Of a stretch of DNA of 64,000 nt, positions 11,995 to 23,983 are shown one piece after another. The stretch lies in the NCBI GenBank assembly GCA_016081115.2, contig CM071930.1, forward strand, positions 10,397,419 through 10,461,418. The letters are read 5' to 3'. The notes beneath the pieces are model-generated. The model saw only the letters and a program-made list of their open reading frames with translations, made no database searches and was not told the DNA's origin. This stretch comes from Rehmannia glutinosa (lineage: Eukaryota > Streptophyta > Magnoliopsida > Lamiales > Orobanchaceae). The position numbers and the translations under genes are program-made. Positions within the stretch are counted from its first letter, which is position 1. Each line of letters starts with the position of its first letter.

Positions 11995-13429
11995 ACTATG
12001 AACCTATATCGTGAATTGAATTTCAACAATTCATACCGTGAAGTCCTAAACCCTAAATCTGTAATTCCTCTCCAACTCATACATACCAATAACAACAAAA
12101 TCGAAACTAAAATCCTTAAATTCCAACATATAAACCTCAATTTCAACCAATAAATCCATCAATAAAAACTCAAAACAACAAAAAATTCGAAAAAAACAAC
12201 TTATTTTGACTCACCCGTTGTTGATGCAAAGGGTTACGATTTACGGCTACCTCCGTCAATTCCGGCACTAACACTACATTTTTCGGTCGTGGTGGTGGGA
12301 CATTGTTGTTTGTGTGAACCTCCGTCGACTCCGACACCAACTCTTCATTTCCCGGTCGATTTAGTGGTGGTGGGGCCTTGTTGTTCATGTAAAGAAAATA
12401 GTGGTGGGATGTGAGGTGGGGCGTTGTGGAGGTGGGACGTTGTGGTGGTGTATGTTTAGTGGCAGTGGAGATTGTATCAGTTGGGGGAAAGTATTTGGGT
12501 TGATTTTTGGGTGTGGGGGGGGCGTATGGGGGCTGTGGGTTGGGTTTGTTCTTTTTTAAAAAAAAAAATTGAAAAGGATTTTGTTTTAAAAAACAAGGGG
12601 GAAATCAAATAAGTTAAAAAAGGTAACTAAAGTGTGGTTGAGTTATATGGGGTTGGGATAAAAAAGTGTAGAAAATAATTTTTTATAAGTGTGTGTATAA
12701 AAGAGTTTTAATTGATCAAATGGTGTATAAAAAAATTCTCCCGATATGATTTTCAGTCCTATATATAAACTTTCATCCAAATACTTTAATATTTTTTTTA
12801 AAAAAAAGTACACCTAATAAAAATATTTTTTAATTCAAAACCTAGAGAAAAAATGAAAATTGTCTCAAAAGTAGATGGAAAGTAGGAAACTAGCTGTAAA
12901 ATTCATTCACGGAAGTAGTAGTCCATAAAGTGGTAACTTTTCAGAATTTTACATACATACTCGGACCTGGAAAAACTGAACTGTCAAGTGTCAACCAAAC
13001 AAAGTTTCGGATTTTCACACTATTGCGGTAAATCGTGTGAAAGTGATGAACGTGCTTTGTGCGGTACCAAACAGTTTTCCTACTTTTGGATTATCAAAAC
13101 TTTAAAATCTTTAATTAGTAACAGAACTTTCAAAAAAAATTCAATATTAATTCAAATTAAACACGAGATTTTCTTTGATATTGGAATTTCGTTTATATGT
13201 TTTGAAAATTAATGTTAACATCTCCAAAGTTTTTATTCCCGTCGCCATTTGTTCCCAAATGTTATTTTTTATTTTGATAAAATTACAATGCACTAAGTCA
13301 TTTATTTATTTTTTCAATACATATATGTAAATTTATTAGAATATATTATTTATATTTATAAGTTTTACAGAGAAATGCAATATTACATAACATATTTATA
13401 AAAATAGTTATGATATATGAATTAATCGC

Positions 13430-13862
13430 GAATTTCACCTAAGTATTTTGTTATATAGACGAGATTATGTAAGTTTTTAAGCTTATCTCGAATAATACTT
13501 TGGCTAAGCTTGTTTAAAAGATCTTATAAATTCTTACATTTTATAAGATATGTTTAGAGCTTATAAATGCTAGATCTTACTTTAAAAACAAGTTGTTGAA
13601 GTGTTTAGAAAAAATAAGATGGCATAGCTTTTAAGATGTTAGTAATGACAATTTTGTAATTAAAATAGTCTAAATTATAGGAGATTGTTGAAATAAGATC
13701 TTATTTTGAAAAAAATTGGGATTTCCACCTTTTTAAAAATCAGTTTATAAGCTCCTAACATCTTATTTCAGGAACTTCTAAGACCTTTTTCTAAAAAAGA
13801 AAAATTACCAAACAAATTTAACAACTTATAAACTCTCAAACATCTTATACCCTCTTAATATA
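13430..13862. mobile_element. Possible MITE with 'agatgttaggagcttataa'-type inverted words
   Basis: Words such as 'taagatatgtttagagctta' and, in the other orientation, 'taagctcctaacatctta' recur as inverted pairs through 430 bases of AT-rich sequence, as in fold-back MITEs. No clean ends or target duplication were found. Confidence 0.3.
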
Positions 13863-14893
13863 GTAAAAATCAATTGTATTGAAAAATTAGAAAGTCTATT
13901 TAATTACTATTCGTCATTTTAGTATTCCACCATATAAATAAAATATTTTCTTTTGGGGACGAAAAATACTAAACCCCACAAATTATACGTTTTTGCATTT
14001 TACCATACAAACTAATATTTTTTAACAATCTATCATACTAACTATATAAGTTTTGCACTTTGCCTTATAGCGGTCATCGCCGATGGAATATTCTTCGAAT
14101 ATTAGTCACGTGTTTCCTCCATTTGGAGGGCAAAACCGTCTTTGCCTAAAATACAAACATAAGTGGTTGCACTTTACCATCTGAACTTTGTTAAAAGTTT
14201 ACTTTGACATCTGAACTTTGCATAATTTTCAGTTTGTCATATCAGTTTTTAAAAAAAAATTAAAAAGTTATGTCTATATGCATTTATTTATCTTATTTAA
14301 TAAATAAAAATCACAAAAATAAATTTAAACCATATAGTGCGCCGAACCAAAACAAAAAATTCAACAAATATGAAAATTATTTTTATAATATATATATATA
14401 TACTCGTATATATTACTTATTTTTTAATTATAATGTATTATTTTCATACTAAGATTAATAAAATAATGAATATATATTATAATAATGATTATAATATTTA
14501 TTTATTTTATTATATTTTTTTTCAAAATTTTGATTACCAAAAAAAAATATGGTAAAAGTTTGAGTCGAACTGATTATTTTGGTACAATATTCGGTACATT
14601 GATGCGTCCCAAATTTATGAATCTAAGATTGAACTAAGATTTAGAAGTATATATCTAAAGCAACATCACATAAAAAAATTGGGATGAACTCCATATAAAA
14701 AAATATTTAAACTCTAAAATAATTTAAAGATGTCCAACCGATATCATTGAGATCTATACGCGCCTAAACCGTAAACCTAAATCTTAATTATATCATTGAT
14801 AGTATATTTTATTCAGGTAAATATTAATTAAATTTATTCTTTTATGAATAAAAATTTGAAAAGAAAAAGAGAAATACATGTATATGCACATAA

Positions 14894-15462
14894 GGGCATC
14901 ACCAATGCCAAGTTTCTAAAAACCTCTACAAACCCACTTTTTGGTGGAGCCCATGGTGCCACATCATAAAAAACTCAAGAAGAAAAAACCCTACATTTCT
15001 CTCCACAATCCAAAAACCTCTAAACAACTTTTTGTGGACCCTACACTCCCCACTATAATATCACATATTTATTATATTTTATATTATATTATATGCATTA
15101 TTATATTTATATAAATATACATAATTTAAATATTTATAAAAAAATATTTTTATACATATTTAATATTTAATAAATATTATTTACATTTATATTTATAATT
15201 AATATTATATTTTATATATAATAAATACAATTTATATTTATATACATAGTTTATATATAATAAATATTATTTAAATTATTTATCCAAACCCACTTGTGCC
15301 ATTTTATTATTAAAAAAAACGGAGGATGCGGTACCGTGAATATAAACACGGTACCACTTTTTTTAGGAATCAAAAAACCTTTGCTTCACAATGGTGGTGA
15401 GGTTTTTTAATAAGGTTTTTCTTTGCACAAACCTCTCCAAAAACCTCCCACTACAGATGCCA
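14894..15462. mobile_element. Tourist/PIF-Harbinger-like MITE nested in the long-TIR element
   Basis: The left end GGGCATC and the right end (reverse complement TGGCATC) are bordered by TAA on both sides (14891-14893 and 15463-15465), the 3-bp duplication expected of Harbinger-type MITEs. 'aaaacctctacaaaccc' on the left is mirrored by 'caaacctctccaaaaacc' on the right. Confidence 0.7.
15332..15357. repeat. Perfect 9-bp-arm hairpin ggtaccgtg...cacggtacc
   Basis: ggtaccgtg, an 8-base loop, then cacggtacc form a perfect inverted repeat inside the Tourist-like MITE. Confidence 0.8.
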
Positions 15463-15805
15463 TAAGTGTTTATGTTTTTTTTTAATTGATATGGCAAAGT
15501 GAAATTGTGTAAAGTTCATATGGCAAATTGAAATTTTTAACAAAGTTCATATGGTAAAATGTAACAACTTTTGTTTGAATTTTTGGCAATGATGGTTTTG
15601 CCCTCACGTGGAGGGTTCACGCCGGGATATTCTAAGAATATTCCAACGGCGATCGCTGTTGTATGGCAAAGTGCAAAATTTTGGTAGTATGTTTGGTAAA
15701 GTGTAAAGAAAATTAGCTCATATGGTAAAATGCAAAAAACCGTATAGTTTGAAGGGTTTAGTGTTTTTTCCTCTTTTTTTGGGATCAAAGTAGGGAGTCA
15801 AAGGT

Positions 15806-15968
15806 AGATTGAGATTTTCTATTCCACAATTCTGTTTCACTTCTTATTCCATTGTATTGGATGTATGACACTTGTACATGATGATGTCATAACTGTATAT
15901 TGTTATGCATCATGCACGGTGTAATAGGAAGTGAAACAAAATTGTGGAACAGGAGATCTGGTCTCGTC
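15806..15968. mobile_element. Fold-back MITE, about 160 bp
   Basis: 'ttccacaattctgtttcac' on the left pairs with 'gtgaaacaaaattgtggaa' on the right, and the pairing extends to about 45 bases per arm with a loop of about 70 bases. It abuts the right end of the long-TIR element. Confidence 0.75.
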
Positions 15969-15974
15969 AAAGGC

Positions 15975-16620
15975 AGCCCTTTTATGTTTTACCTAATTAA
16001 TTCTGATATATAACATTGTTTTTTCTATTTTTTATTTACTATATTTGTGGAGAGGAAGTAAATTATTTTTAACTAATAAATAACATACGAATATATAAAA
16101 TTGACATCATACTAATTGAGAGGGCAAATATTTCCTGCAATTATTCTCTGTGGGAGCCAAACAGCTATCATCCATTTGACGTCTCATAAAACTAAAACCC
16201 AAAATTAAAGAAATGTTTGTCCTCAATTAACAGAGCAAAATCCAATCCATCAATCAATCAGTGTGGTGTGACATCAGGCAAAATAATTCCAAATTTCATG
16301 AATCCTACGGCTAATGGATTGCCAAGTCATCAGATATTTGTCTTGTCAAATCAGCGTTTAATTTATTACCAACGATGCAAGTACTATTTGGATTATTTTA
16401 TTTTTAATTATTTGAAGTACATGACATGACTTGCAACAGCATGCGACAAAGTGGACAATTTACGTGTGGTTTGCTCATCATCGATATATAAGTGGAATTT
16501 AGACCATTGTTTTATTAACATTTTTTATAAGATATTCCTTTTCACTTTTTTTTTTATAAATACTTTTCACTAAGTAGTTAAGTGCATTCACAATTTAAAA
16601 GGATTAACTATGATAAGACT
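15975..16620. other. Spacer, nothing recognised
   Basis: Moderately AT-rich sequence. No frame, repeat or inverted structure stood out. Confidence 0.5.
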
Positions 16621-16625
16621 TTGGC

Positions 16626-16938
16626 AAAAACTTGCATTAGACGGAGACCTTACACAAAATTTTAAAAGTTTTTTTTTCAGATTTTATTTTTCTTAGGGTT
16701 TATATTTATTTTTTTAGGGCTTATTTTGTTTCTTGGGTTTATTTTAAATTGATTTGGGTTTCTAGGATTTTTAGTTTTTTTTTTGGGTTTATTTTTTATT
16801 TTTTGGGTTTATTTTTGTTTTCGGGTTTATTCTTCATTGTTCATATTTTCATGGTTCATGTTCTCAAGACGGAGCCCTTAGGAGGTCCGTCTCACGGATT
16901 TAGATCTGTGAGACCGTCTCACAAGAGACTTGCTCTAA
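16626..16938. mobile_element. MITE of the 'gagacggtctcac' family, copy 1
   Basis: The left end 'gcaaaaacttgcattagacg' and the right end 'ccgtctcacaagagacttgc' resemble the ends of the copy at 62713-62886. The interior is a run of T-rich 'gggtttattttt' repeats (16690-16830), followed by the palindromic phrase 'gtctcacggatttagatc'. Confidence 0.55.
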
Positions 16939-16999
16939 GACTTTTTAATAATTTAAAAATTAAAGTTAGTTTAGGTGTTGGTTGTACTTTGAAGCGCCG

Positions 17000-17930
17000 C
17001 AAGACAGATAATTATTATTCTTTTTTTTTCCGAAACGATAGTTTTATATATAACTGAAGAAAAAACATACAAAGAGGCTAAATAACCCAATCCATAAGAT
17101 TACATAGAGCGATCCGCATGGAAAGCAATTTTCCAGATTCAAACTGAAAGACCGAAAATTGCAAGATAATAAACTCACAAAAGGTGGTCACAATCCCAAA
17201 TGAAAAGAAAAATACAAGGCTTGGAAAAAAAACAAATGAAAATTTTGTTACAAGAGACAACCAAAACTCCATCACATGGCTAGTACTTCCAAATCCGTCA
17301 CAAAACCTTCCTTCAATCATCAAAATACTCAGATCCAACTCCATCTCGTGTCTTTCTTCGATGAAACCATTATGAAACCACCTTCTGCAGTCTATCAACC
17401 ACCGAAGTCACCATATTTGAAATTCATCGGTCAGATCTGCATCCAAAAAGACCAGATCTTAAACCCAAATGGACAGATCTGAAACAAAAACAAACGAAAA
17501 CAAAAATAAAAAACAAAAATAAAAATAAATTCCCACAAAGGGAAACCAAACACTCCCATTAAGAGAGACTAAAGTCCCACAAGGAGAAAAATACACTCCC
17601 AAATCGGGAGAAAACGCAAGAAACCAAAGAACTAGAGCATTTTAGTTGTTCCCCCATCCTCCTTGTTGGAAGAATAGGGGAAAAATAGTGTTTGTGGTTG
17701 AGAGGATGTAAAGAGAAGGCAGAGAGAATGGAAGAAGAGAGAGAAAGGGTTGGTTTAGGGTTAAATTATTATCCAATTATATACTTTATTTATCTTAAGT
17801 TTTCTTTTTGATTTTTTTTTGAAACAATTTCAAAATAAAAATATATTTTTTAAATGGAAGAGATCTTGGCTTCATTCATAGAGAGAGAGAGAGAGATATA
17901 TAACAACTTGGAACACAAAAAATTTAGGCA
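17000..17930. other. Unassigned spacer with short open frames
   Basis: Open frames of 60-105 codons occur on both strands (for example 17078-17398 minus) with no recognisable product. A/C-rich words such as 'aaaacaaaaataaaaaac' and a short (GA)n run at 17880-17897 are the only structure. It may be a decayed retroelement, but I see no proof. Confidence 0.4.
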
Positions 17931-17939
17931 AAAATTTAT

Positions 17940-18360
17940 ATATGATGATCTTAAGAGTTACAGTTTATTTTCTGCAAGATAATTTCGACAGACATACCAT
18001 ACGGCTCGTGTGCATTTCACACGGTCGTACCATGCGGTCCTGGGCGTCCCTATTCTCGTTGTGACCAGCTACACGACCGTGTGCAGCTCACACAGCTAGC
18101 TCATGTATCTGGTCTCTGTGATATGTGTTGCATGGTCCGTGTGAAAGCTTCACACGGTCGTGTGAAATGATTTTCCCTTTCTTTTTTAGAAAATCGAAAA
18201 TTTACCGTGACGTCTCCTACACAACAACTCACACAAATAAATAAAACTACAAATTATGTTAATAATATAAAAATTGAATTAGAATCAAATTAAATGAAGG
18301 CGATCAAAATAAAATAAAATAATAATAAATGGAAATAAATAAAAATAAAAATAACTTGCG
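17940..18360 (-). repeat. Gypsy-derived non-coding segment with CACACGGTCGTGTG palindromes
   Basis: Four to five copies of cacacg(g/a)(t/c)cgtgtg-like palindromes occur within 180 bases (18000-18180), the same motif family as in the gypsy LTR at 41740-41945. It continues the gag remnant at 18360-18577 in minus orientation. Confidence 0.55.
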
Positions 18361-18577
18361 TGGCCTCCCAGAAAATGCTAAGTTTTACGTCTTCAACTAG
18401 ATGTCAAATTTCTAGCATCACTGTCGTTGAACTATGTCGTTTGAAGTCTTTGAGCCCTAATATTATGTACCATTCATCAGACGAATGTCATTGCATTATT
18501 ATCTCGGATAAGTTTAGTATCGCTTAGGAATTTACCTTTTTGATATTGGTCTCCCATTGCAGTAGCGATTTGGGCTA
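18360..18577 (-). pseudogene. Ty3/gypsy (Athila-type) gag fragment, downstream piece
   Basis: On the minus strand this piece resumes the gag frame directly at the target site of the solo LTR: the codons on either side of that insertion read through in one frame (ETQ...VAQIA), matching the same place in the gag at 37835-38395 (ETQIGQLA). Only the heptad-like coiled-coil part survives here. Confidence 0.75.
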
Positions 18578-18582
18578 CTTGT

Positions 18583-20119
18583 TGTTAGGAAATTTATTTG
18601 TTAGATTTTGATGATACCATGTAAACTTAAACTAGGAAGTTGGCACCCCCATTTTCCTTTTAATTATGTATTATAATAGATAGAACTGGAAGAGCTGAGT
18701 TAAGTCAGCTAAGTCAAGATTACAAGAAGTCAACCGCGGACTGGAATGAAGACTCTATTGTGTGTCAGCTGAGTATGGCCTAGGGGGAAGTCTAGGACTC
18801 TACTGAAGGAGAGTCAACTGAGGAACAACTGTGAGAAGTGTCAGTCAAGTCAACTCAAGAAGCCAAGTTTGTCGGTTAAAGTGATAGTTGAGTAATCTCA
18901 TGATTGAAGCAGACTCAAGTCACCTGGGGTAAAGGCAACAGTCAAGTCAAGACAACTGTCTTAGATCCGTTGAATAAAGTCAAGAATATTACTCGATCTA
19001 GTAATATGTCAAACTCATCGGATCTTAAAGTGTTTGTCCCAAAATTGTGCAAAAGGAATGAGCCAATGAGAAATATCGCACTTTGTGGTCGAACCCTGCA
19101 GTTTGAAATACCATTTAATTGGAGGAAAGGTCAACATCACAAGGGCTGCAGACCAGACAAGACAAACCAACAAACACAAAGTGACATTTGAAACTAGTTT
19201 ATCTCTTCAACGGACAAATTTCAAATGTGCACTATAAAAGGCTGAGGAAGCATTTGACAAAGGGCGACGAATGACACTGGTCTTTTAAGCAATATTCAAG
19301 CAATCAACCTGAAAATTCTCAGAGCTTATCAAGAAATTCCTCAAGTCTAAAACTCGAAGAAACTCGATCCAACACAAGCTGTGAAGGAGAGATAACTTTA
19401 ATTAGTTGAAGAGGAAAATATTTGAAGATCAAAATGGGTCTACTTTCCAAGTTGAAGGATTGTAGAGAGGTTCAAGGTCGAACAAAGGTTTAAGTTTGTT
19501 GGAGAGCTTCGTGATAAAATCCAATAACCTGAGAAGTGAGCTGTAATAGCCAGGCATCCGCCTCGTAAAGAAGTTGAGTCGCAAGAGAAGTCAGTTGTAT
19601 GATCAAGGTTGTCTCCAGATTGATAAGCGTTTTGTAAACTGATATATTACTTAGTGGATTCCTCCACGAGTTGGAGAAGAGTGGACTAGAAGAATTACCC
19701 CATCTTCGAACCACTATAAAAATACTTGTGTCAATTTACTTTCAGCATTTACTTTCCTGCATATCTATTATATATATGATGTTAGTTAATATTTGTTATC
19801 CAACTGATAAATAACTAAGTGCTAAAATAAGTGTTTAAAACAAGCTTTAAACCAATCAAAGGGTGTTAAGTCTTCTGCTGTTAAAAACCAAATCAGCCAA
19901 GTTAAGTATTTGACTTAAGCAGCCGAGTTATACTATCAGCAGCTCTATCGAGTCTGTTGAGTGGGTAACTTAGTTGAATAGCAAACTTAGATGTCCCTTA
20001 GGACACAACTGATTTGAGTCAACTCTATTGAACTATTTAAAAGGACTAAAATCGAAAATTTAGTAAGGTTTATTCAACCCCCCCTTTTAAACCTTATACC
20101 ACACCCCTTGGGACCTACA
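18583..20119 (+). mobile_element. Solo LTR (probably copia-type), TSD CTTGT
   Basis: The segment begins TGTTAGG and ends CCTACA, a short inverted repeat typical of LTR ends, and is flanked by the exact 5-bp duplication CTTGT at 18578-18582 and 20120-20124. It is 1537 bp long with no internal domain, PBS or PPT, so it is a solo LTR left by recombination between the two LTRs of one element. A TATA box (tataaaag) at 19233-19240 marks a probable transcription start, giving plus orientation. The 'ttgatgataccatg' start and the 'accccttgggacctaca' end resemble copia LTRs; that superfamily call is an inference. Confidence 0.85.
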
Positions 20120-20334
20120 CTTGTGTTTCCAAAGATTTCAGTCTCGCATTCATATTCGTGTTCAGCTGAGTAACATGTTCCTCAATCTTGTCTGCCTTCA
20201 CTTCATCCTTATTTAGTCTAGCCCTAGTCTCTCCGATAAATGAGAATCACATCTCTTCCACATATGTTATCTTATTACTGGACTCCGCTCTGCCTTCATT
20301 ACCCATTTAAAACCCCAGGTGGCTGCAAGATATT
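20120..20334 (-). pseudogene. Ty3/gypsy gag fragment, middle piece
   Basis: The minus-strand frame (FIGETRARL...KIEEHVTQL) aligns with the gag at 37835-38395 (SFMSETRNRF...KIETHVTQL). The copia element has separated it from the upstream piece at 28976-29215; the copia 5-bp target duplication ATATT lies at 20330-20334 and 28976-28980. Confidence 0.75.
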
Positions 20335-21602
20335 TCTTAGTCCAAGTGGCTACAATAATCTAGAGGGGGGTGAATAGCTTATGCCGATTTTTCTCAAATC
20401 GCCCTCTTTTTCGAATGAACAAATAAATGACAAGAATGTAAATGTGGAAAATAAACAACACTCAATGATTTATAGTAGTTCAACCCACCTAGGGCCTAAT
20501 ATACTACCACCCCGGTATATCCGAAGTGGATTTCAAAAAGAAAAAAAGTTTTATTAACAATTACCACAATTGTTACAACACCACATTTGAAGATTACCAC
20601 AATCTTCTTACAACACCTTCAAGGAGATTACCACAATCTTCCTTCAACACCTATGAAGAGTACCACACTCTTCAACACCTAAGATCACCCAAGTGTGTTC
20701 TTACCACAAGAACACTAATAAGAATATCCTATTTTGGATGATATAAAAATTCAAGATTACAACTCAATAAATGAAGTATACAAACTTTGAGTGCAAGTGT
20801 AATCAAGAATAAAAAGCCTAGACCTCAAGATTGTGCAAGTGCAAGAACTTAGGCTATTACAACAAGAATGTAAAAATGAAAGCTTTGGGAATTTTGCAGA
20901 TTTCTTGTTGTATTGTATGATTGTGTGTTGTGTCTTGTGTCTTCAAATCATCCTCTATTTATAGGAGTCTTCACAAACATAGGCTCCTCCTTCACTTTTG
21001 TCTACAAAAATAGGATCACAAGATGTAGAAATATTGTACAAAATTGATAAAGTAAATCTTGCTGATAATGGATTTCCAACGGTTTGAATCTGCAGTCAAA
21101 AATATATAGCGCGACCGGTTTCTATGTATAAATTTCGAACGTTAAAAAGAAGATAGTGCGATCCAGACACATGATGGAGGGGGGGTCGATTGGTCCGAGG
21201 GGGGTCCGACCGGTCGCCCTAGGGGTCGACCGGTTGGCCCTCATGGGGACCAGTCTCCCTCCCTAAATTTTCAAGTCCAGACTTCTCTGTTTTCAGTTTT
21301 CATACTTTCAGGTACTGGTCGAGCATTTGCTCGACTGGTCGACCTCTTGGACTTTCTCAAACTTTTCGTTTCTGTTTCAAAAATCATTTACAGGTACGGG
21401 ATGCCCTATAGGACGACCGGTTGGCTTAAAAACAGTGTTGTCCAATTTTTGTCAAATATAAACTTCAAAAAATACTCCAAAAATTAGTAAAAATATTTTA
21501 AATCATTTGGGAATATTTGGAGAACATTTAAAAACATTGTTTTGGTGTAAAAACTCATTTAAACAAAATTATCAAAATCTTGATAAAAATATTTATCTAA
21601 CA
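20335..21602 (-). repeat. Copia 3' LTR (1268 bp)
   Basis: Nearly colinear with 27692-28975. It contains GACCGGTCGACC-type palindromic words (about 21180-21240) and several 'ttaccacaat' direct repeats near 20560-20660 shared by both LTRs. Confidence 0.92.
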
Positions 21603-21618
21603 AACTCCCCATTTTTTA
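21603..21618 (-). promoter_or_regulatory. Copia polypurine tract
   Basis: On the minus strand AAAAAATGGGGAGTTT directly abuts the 3' LTR start (TGTTAGATA). It primes plus-strand DNA synthesis in this family. Confidence 0.8.
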
Positions 21619-22815
21619 TGATTACAAACCAAAATAATTTTAGGAGATCGATTTTAAAATAAAACACATTTTTCCGGTCAAAAAACATCAATCCATTCTA
21701 AGCAACATTTATCTTAAGAAATAACACAAGGAAATAAGCAAAGATTTTCCAAAAACATTTTGCACAAGCTCCCCTTATAAACATGCATAACAAAAGTAAG
21801 TAGAAGCAAACAACTACAAGCTAAAAGCTTGAATATCATGAGCTTAGAAGCTCTCCCTATCACAAAAACAACATTAGTTAAGCATAAAAGTCCATAATAC
21901 ATCAAATGGACTAAGTATCATTCGCAGCTTTTGGCTTTTAAGAGCCCTAGCTTATAGCTTTTCTTGCGAGCTTATTTTCGCTTCTTTGAGCATACGAGCG
22001 TTTTTCCTGTTTCTCCCCCTTTGAAATCATCAAAAAGAATGTTAGCACGATAAAAATATCATACAATCATATCAAAGTACGCAATTTAATCGATTTATCG
22101 AGCATTTTGAACATTTAAGCTTAAATTTCAAATAAAAGGGAAAAGTTGATCATTTGATTTGCAAAAGCTCATTGGATTGATAAAACATGATCTCTATAAA
22201 CTTATAAGACTTTTCAAATCAAGATAATCATGTAGGTGATGAATTTTTCATAGAAATATTTTGTCGAACACTTGGCGTGCGTCAAATAAAACAAAAGATA
22301 TATAACGCCTTTGTATTAGATTTAAGCTAAAAACATTCATCACCAATTACAATATTACAACAATCATCCATTAATAATCATCATATACAACACACTAATA
22401 CACAAATTCCATCAAAATAGCAAGATATGAGCACATTCTCAAGGGTTCAACCCAACTGAGATTAAAAGGAGAAATTCTCACCAATTAATCGGAGAAGTCG
22501 GATAATAATGATGAAATATAAGTTATATAAACTAAAAAATATAGATTTTATAAGATGAAAATCATTTTGAGTGAATTGTGTGTGAAAAATGTGAAGGGGT
22601 TCGATTTTGGAAGAAAAGAACCAAAATGACATTTAGAAGGACATAAACGTTTTTAACTCAAAACCGCAGGTGACCTCGGCGACGTAGGCGATCGGTCCTT
22701 GTACCTAGTCGACCGGTCGACCGGTGCCTGAGCACCAGTTCTGTTTCTGTCCGAATTTTGCACCAAAAATTCGATTTTTCACCCCTAAGTTTTAAAAACA
22801 TGCAAATTGCAATCA
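21619..22815 (-). other. Copia 3' non-coding region between RNase H and PPT
   Basis: About 1.2 kb with no long frame. A 'ctagtcgaccggtcgaccgg' block near 22710 repeats the palindromic word of the LTR. Some SIRE relatives carry an env-like gene here; I see none. Confidence 0.55.
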
Positions 22816-23784
22816 TAGGCCTTATTCAATATGCATTATGCCTAACCGAGCTCGTATTGTGGCAAAAGTCTCGGAAGATAGCGGATTTGTAAAAATATCC
22901 GCTAATTGATCTTAAGATGGAACAAAAGATATCTCAATTTTTCATTTTGAAACACAATCCCTTAGAAAATGATGTCGAATCTTAATATGTTTAGTACAGT
23001 TATGATTAACCGGGTTTTGAGCAATATTTATAGCGGATATGTTATCACAAAAGATAGGAACATTTTCAAAAGAACATTTATAATCCGCTAAAGTTTGTTT
23101 CATCTAAAGCAATTGAGTACAACAAAAGGCCACAGAAGTATATTCGGCTTCGACCGTTGAAAGTGAAACACAATTTTGTTTCTTTGAAAACCAATAAACT
23201 AGGCAATCGCCTAAAAATTGACATGATCCGGAAGTATTCTTACGATCATCAATATTTCCCGCATAATCCGAATCACTATAACCTTTAAGAGAAAAAATTT
23301 CATTCTTTGGATAAAATAAACTATATTGAATAGTGTCTTTCAAATATCGAAAAATCCTTTTAATGGCACTCATATGATATTCTTTGGGATTGCTTTGAAA
23401 ACAAGCACATAGGCATACGACATGAAGAATATCCGGTCTACTTGTGGTTAAATAAAGTAAACTACCAATCATACATCGATATTTGGATTCATCAACCGAC
23501 TTGCCTTTTTCATCTTTGTCAATCTTGACATTTGTTGCCATTGGGGTAGAGACGGTTCTTCCTTCTTCAATGCCGAACTTATTTAGAAGCTCTTTTGTAT
23601 ACTTTGATTGTGAAATGTAAATACCTTCTTGGCATTGCTTAATTTGAAGTCCAAGGAAGAAATTGAGCTCCCCCATCATGCTCATTTCAAATTCACCTTG
23701 CATTAACTTAGAAAATTTCTTGCACAATGATTCATTAGTGGCACCAAAAATAATATCATCAACATAAATTTGCACAAGTAACAA
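22816..23784 (-). pseudogene. Copia RT C-terminal part and RNase H
   Basis: From 23784 the frame holds the RT catalytic motif YVDD ('LLVQIYVDDIIFG'), the palm/thumb segment with 'GELNFFLGLQIKQ', and RNase H with DSDYAG, 'RKNTSGSCQFLG', 'LVYWFSKKQN' and 'STVEAEY', up to 23104. The frame then stops, but homologous sequence (CDNISAINIAQNPV-like, then KHIKIRHHFLRD-like) continues, with stops, to about 22820. Upstream it is out of frame with the RT N-terminal half. Confidence 0.88.
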
Positions 23785-23983
23785 TCTTACCCTTTTTCAA
23801 ATACAAAGAGAGTAGTATCAACTTTACATCTTGTAAAACCATTTTGCAAAGAAAAGAGCTAAGTCTATCATACCATGCACGGGGTACTTGTTTTAACCCA
23901 TACAAGGCCTTTTTAAGTTTATAAACATCATTAGGCCTAGAAAATTTTTCAAACCCCGGAGGTTGTTTTACATAGACTTTTTC

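Larger units (their letters stand above)
10712..12747. mobile_element. MULE-derived non-autonomous element with degenerate long TIRs
   Basis: The left region ('aactcttttctacac', then 'aaccctaccccat') pairs with the reverse complement of the right region ('aactcttttatacacac', then 'atcccaaccccat') over about 100 bases with gaps. Between them are dispersed CCGTGAA words and a short frame resembling a MULE protein N-terminus. Exact ends and a target-site duplication could not be fixed, so the coordinates are approximate. Confidence 0.45.
13957..15772. mobile_element. Long-TIR non-autonomous element (about 290-bp arms)
   Basis: The left arm (13957-14250) and the right arm (15484-15772) are reverse complements over nearly their whole length: 'actaaaccccacaaattata', 'tttgcattttacca', 'gcggtcatcgccgatggaata' against 'ccaacggcgatcgctgttgta', and so on. 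Arms this long suggest a MULE-type or fold-back element. The interior is AT-rich, non-coding, and holds a nested MITE at 14894-15462. Confidence 0.75.

Noticed and set aside
12170..12388. 72-codon Pro/Asn-rich minus-strand frame
   Set aside because: It lies within the MULE-derived element; composition reflects imperfect internal repeats rather than a protein family.
17078..17398. 106-codon minus-strand open frame
   Set aside because: Low-complexity Phe/Ser-rich stretch overlapping plus-strand frames of similar length; no family resemblance.
18904..19191. 95-codon plus-strand frame in the solo LTR
   Set aside because: The solo LTR boundaries enclose it completely and it has no known domain; it is a chance frame.
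21619..22815. env-like gene of the copia element
   Set aside because: SIRE relatives can have one at this position, but no frame longer than about 63 codons and no membrane-type segment was found.
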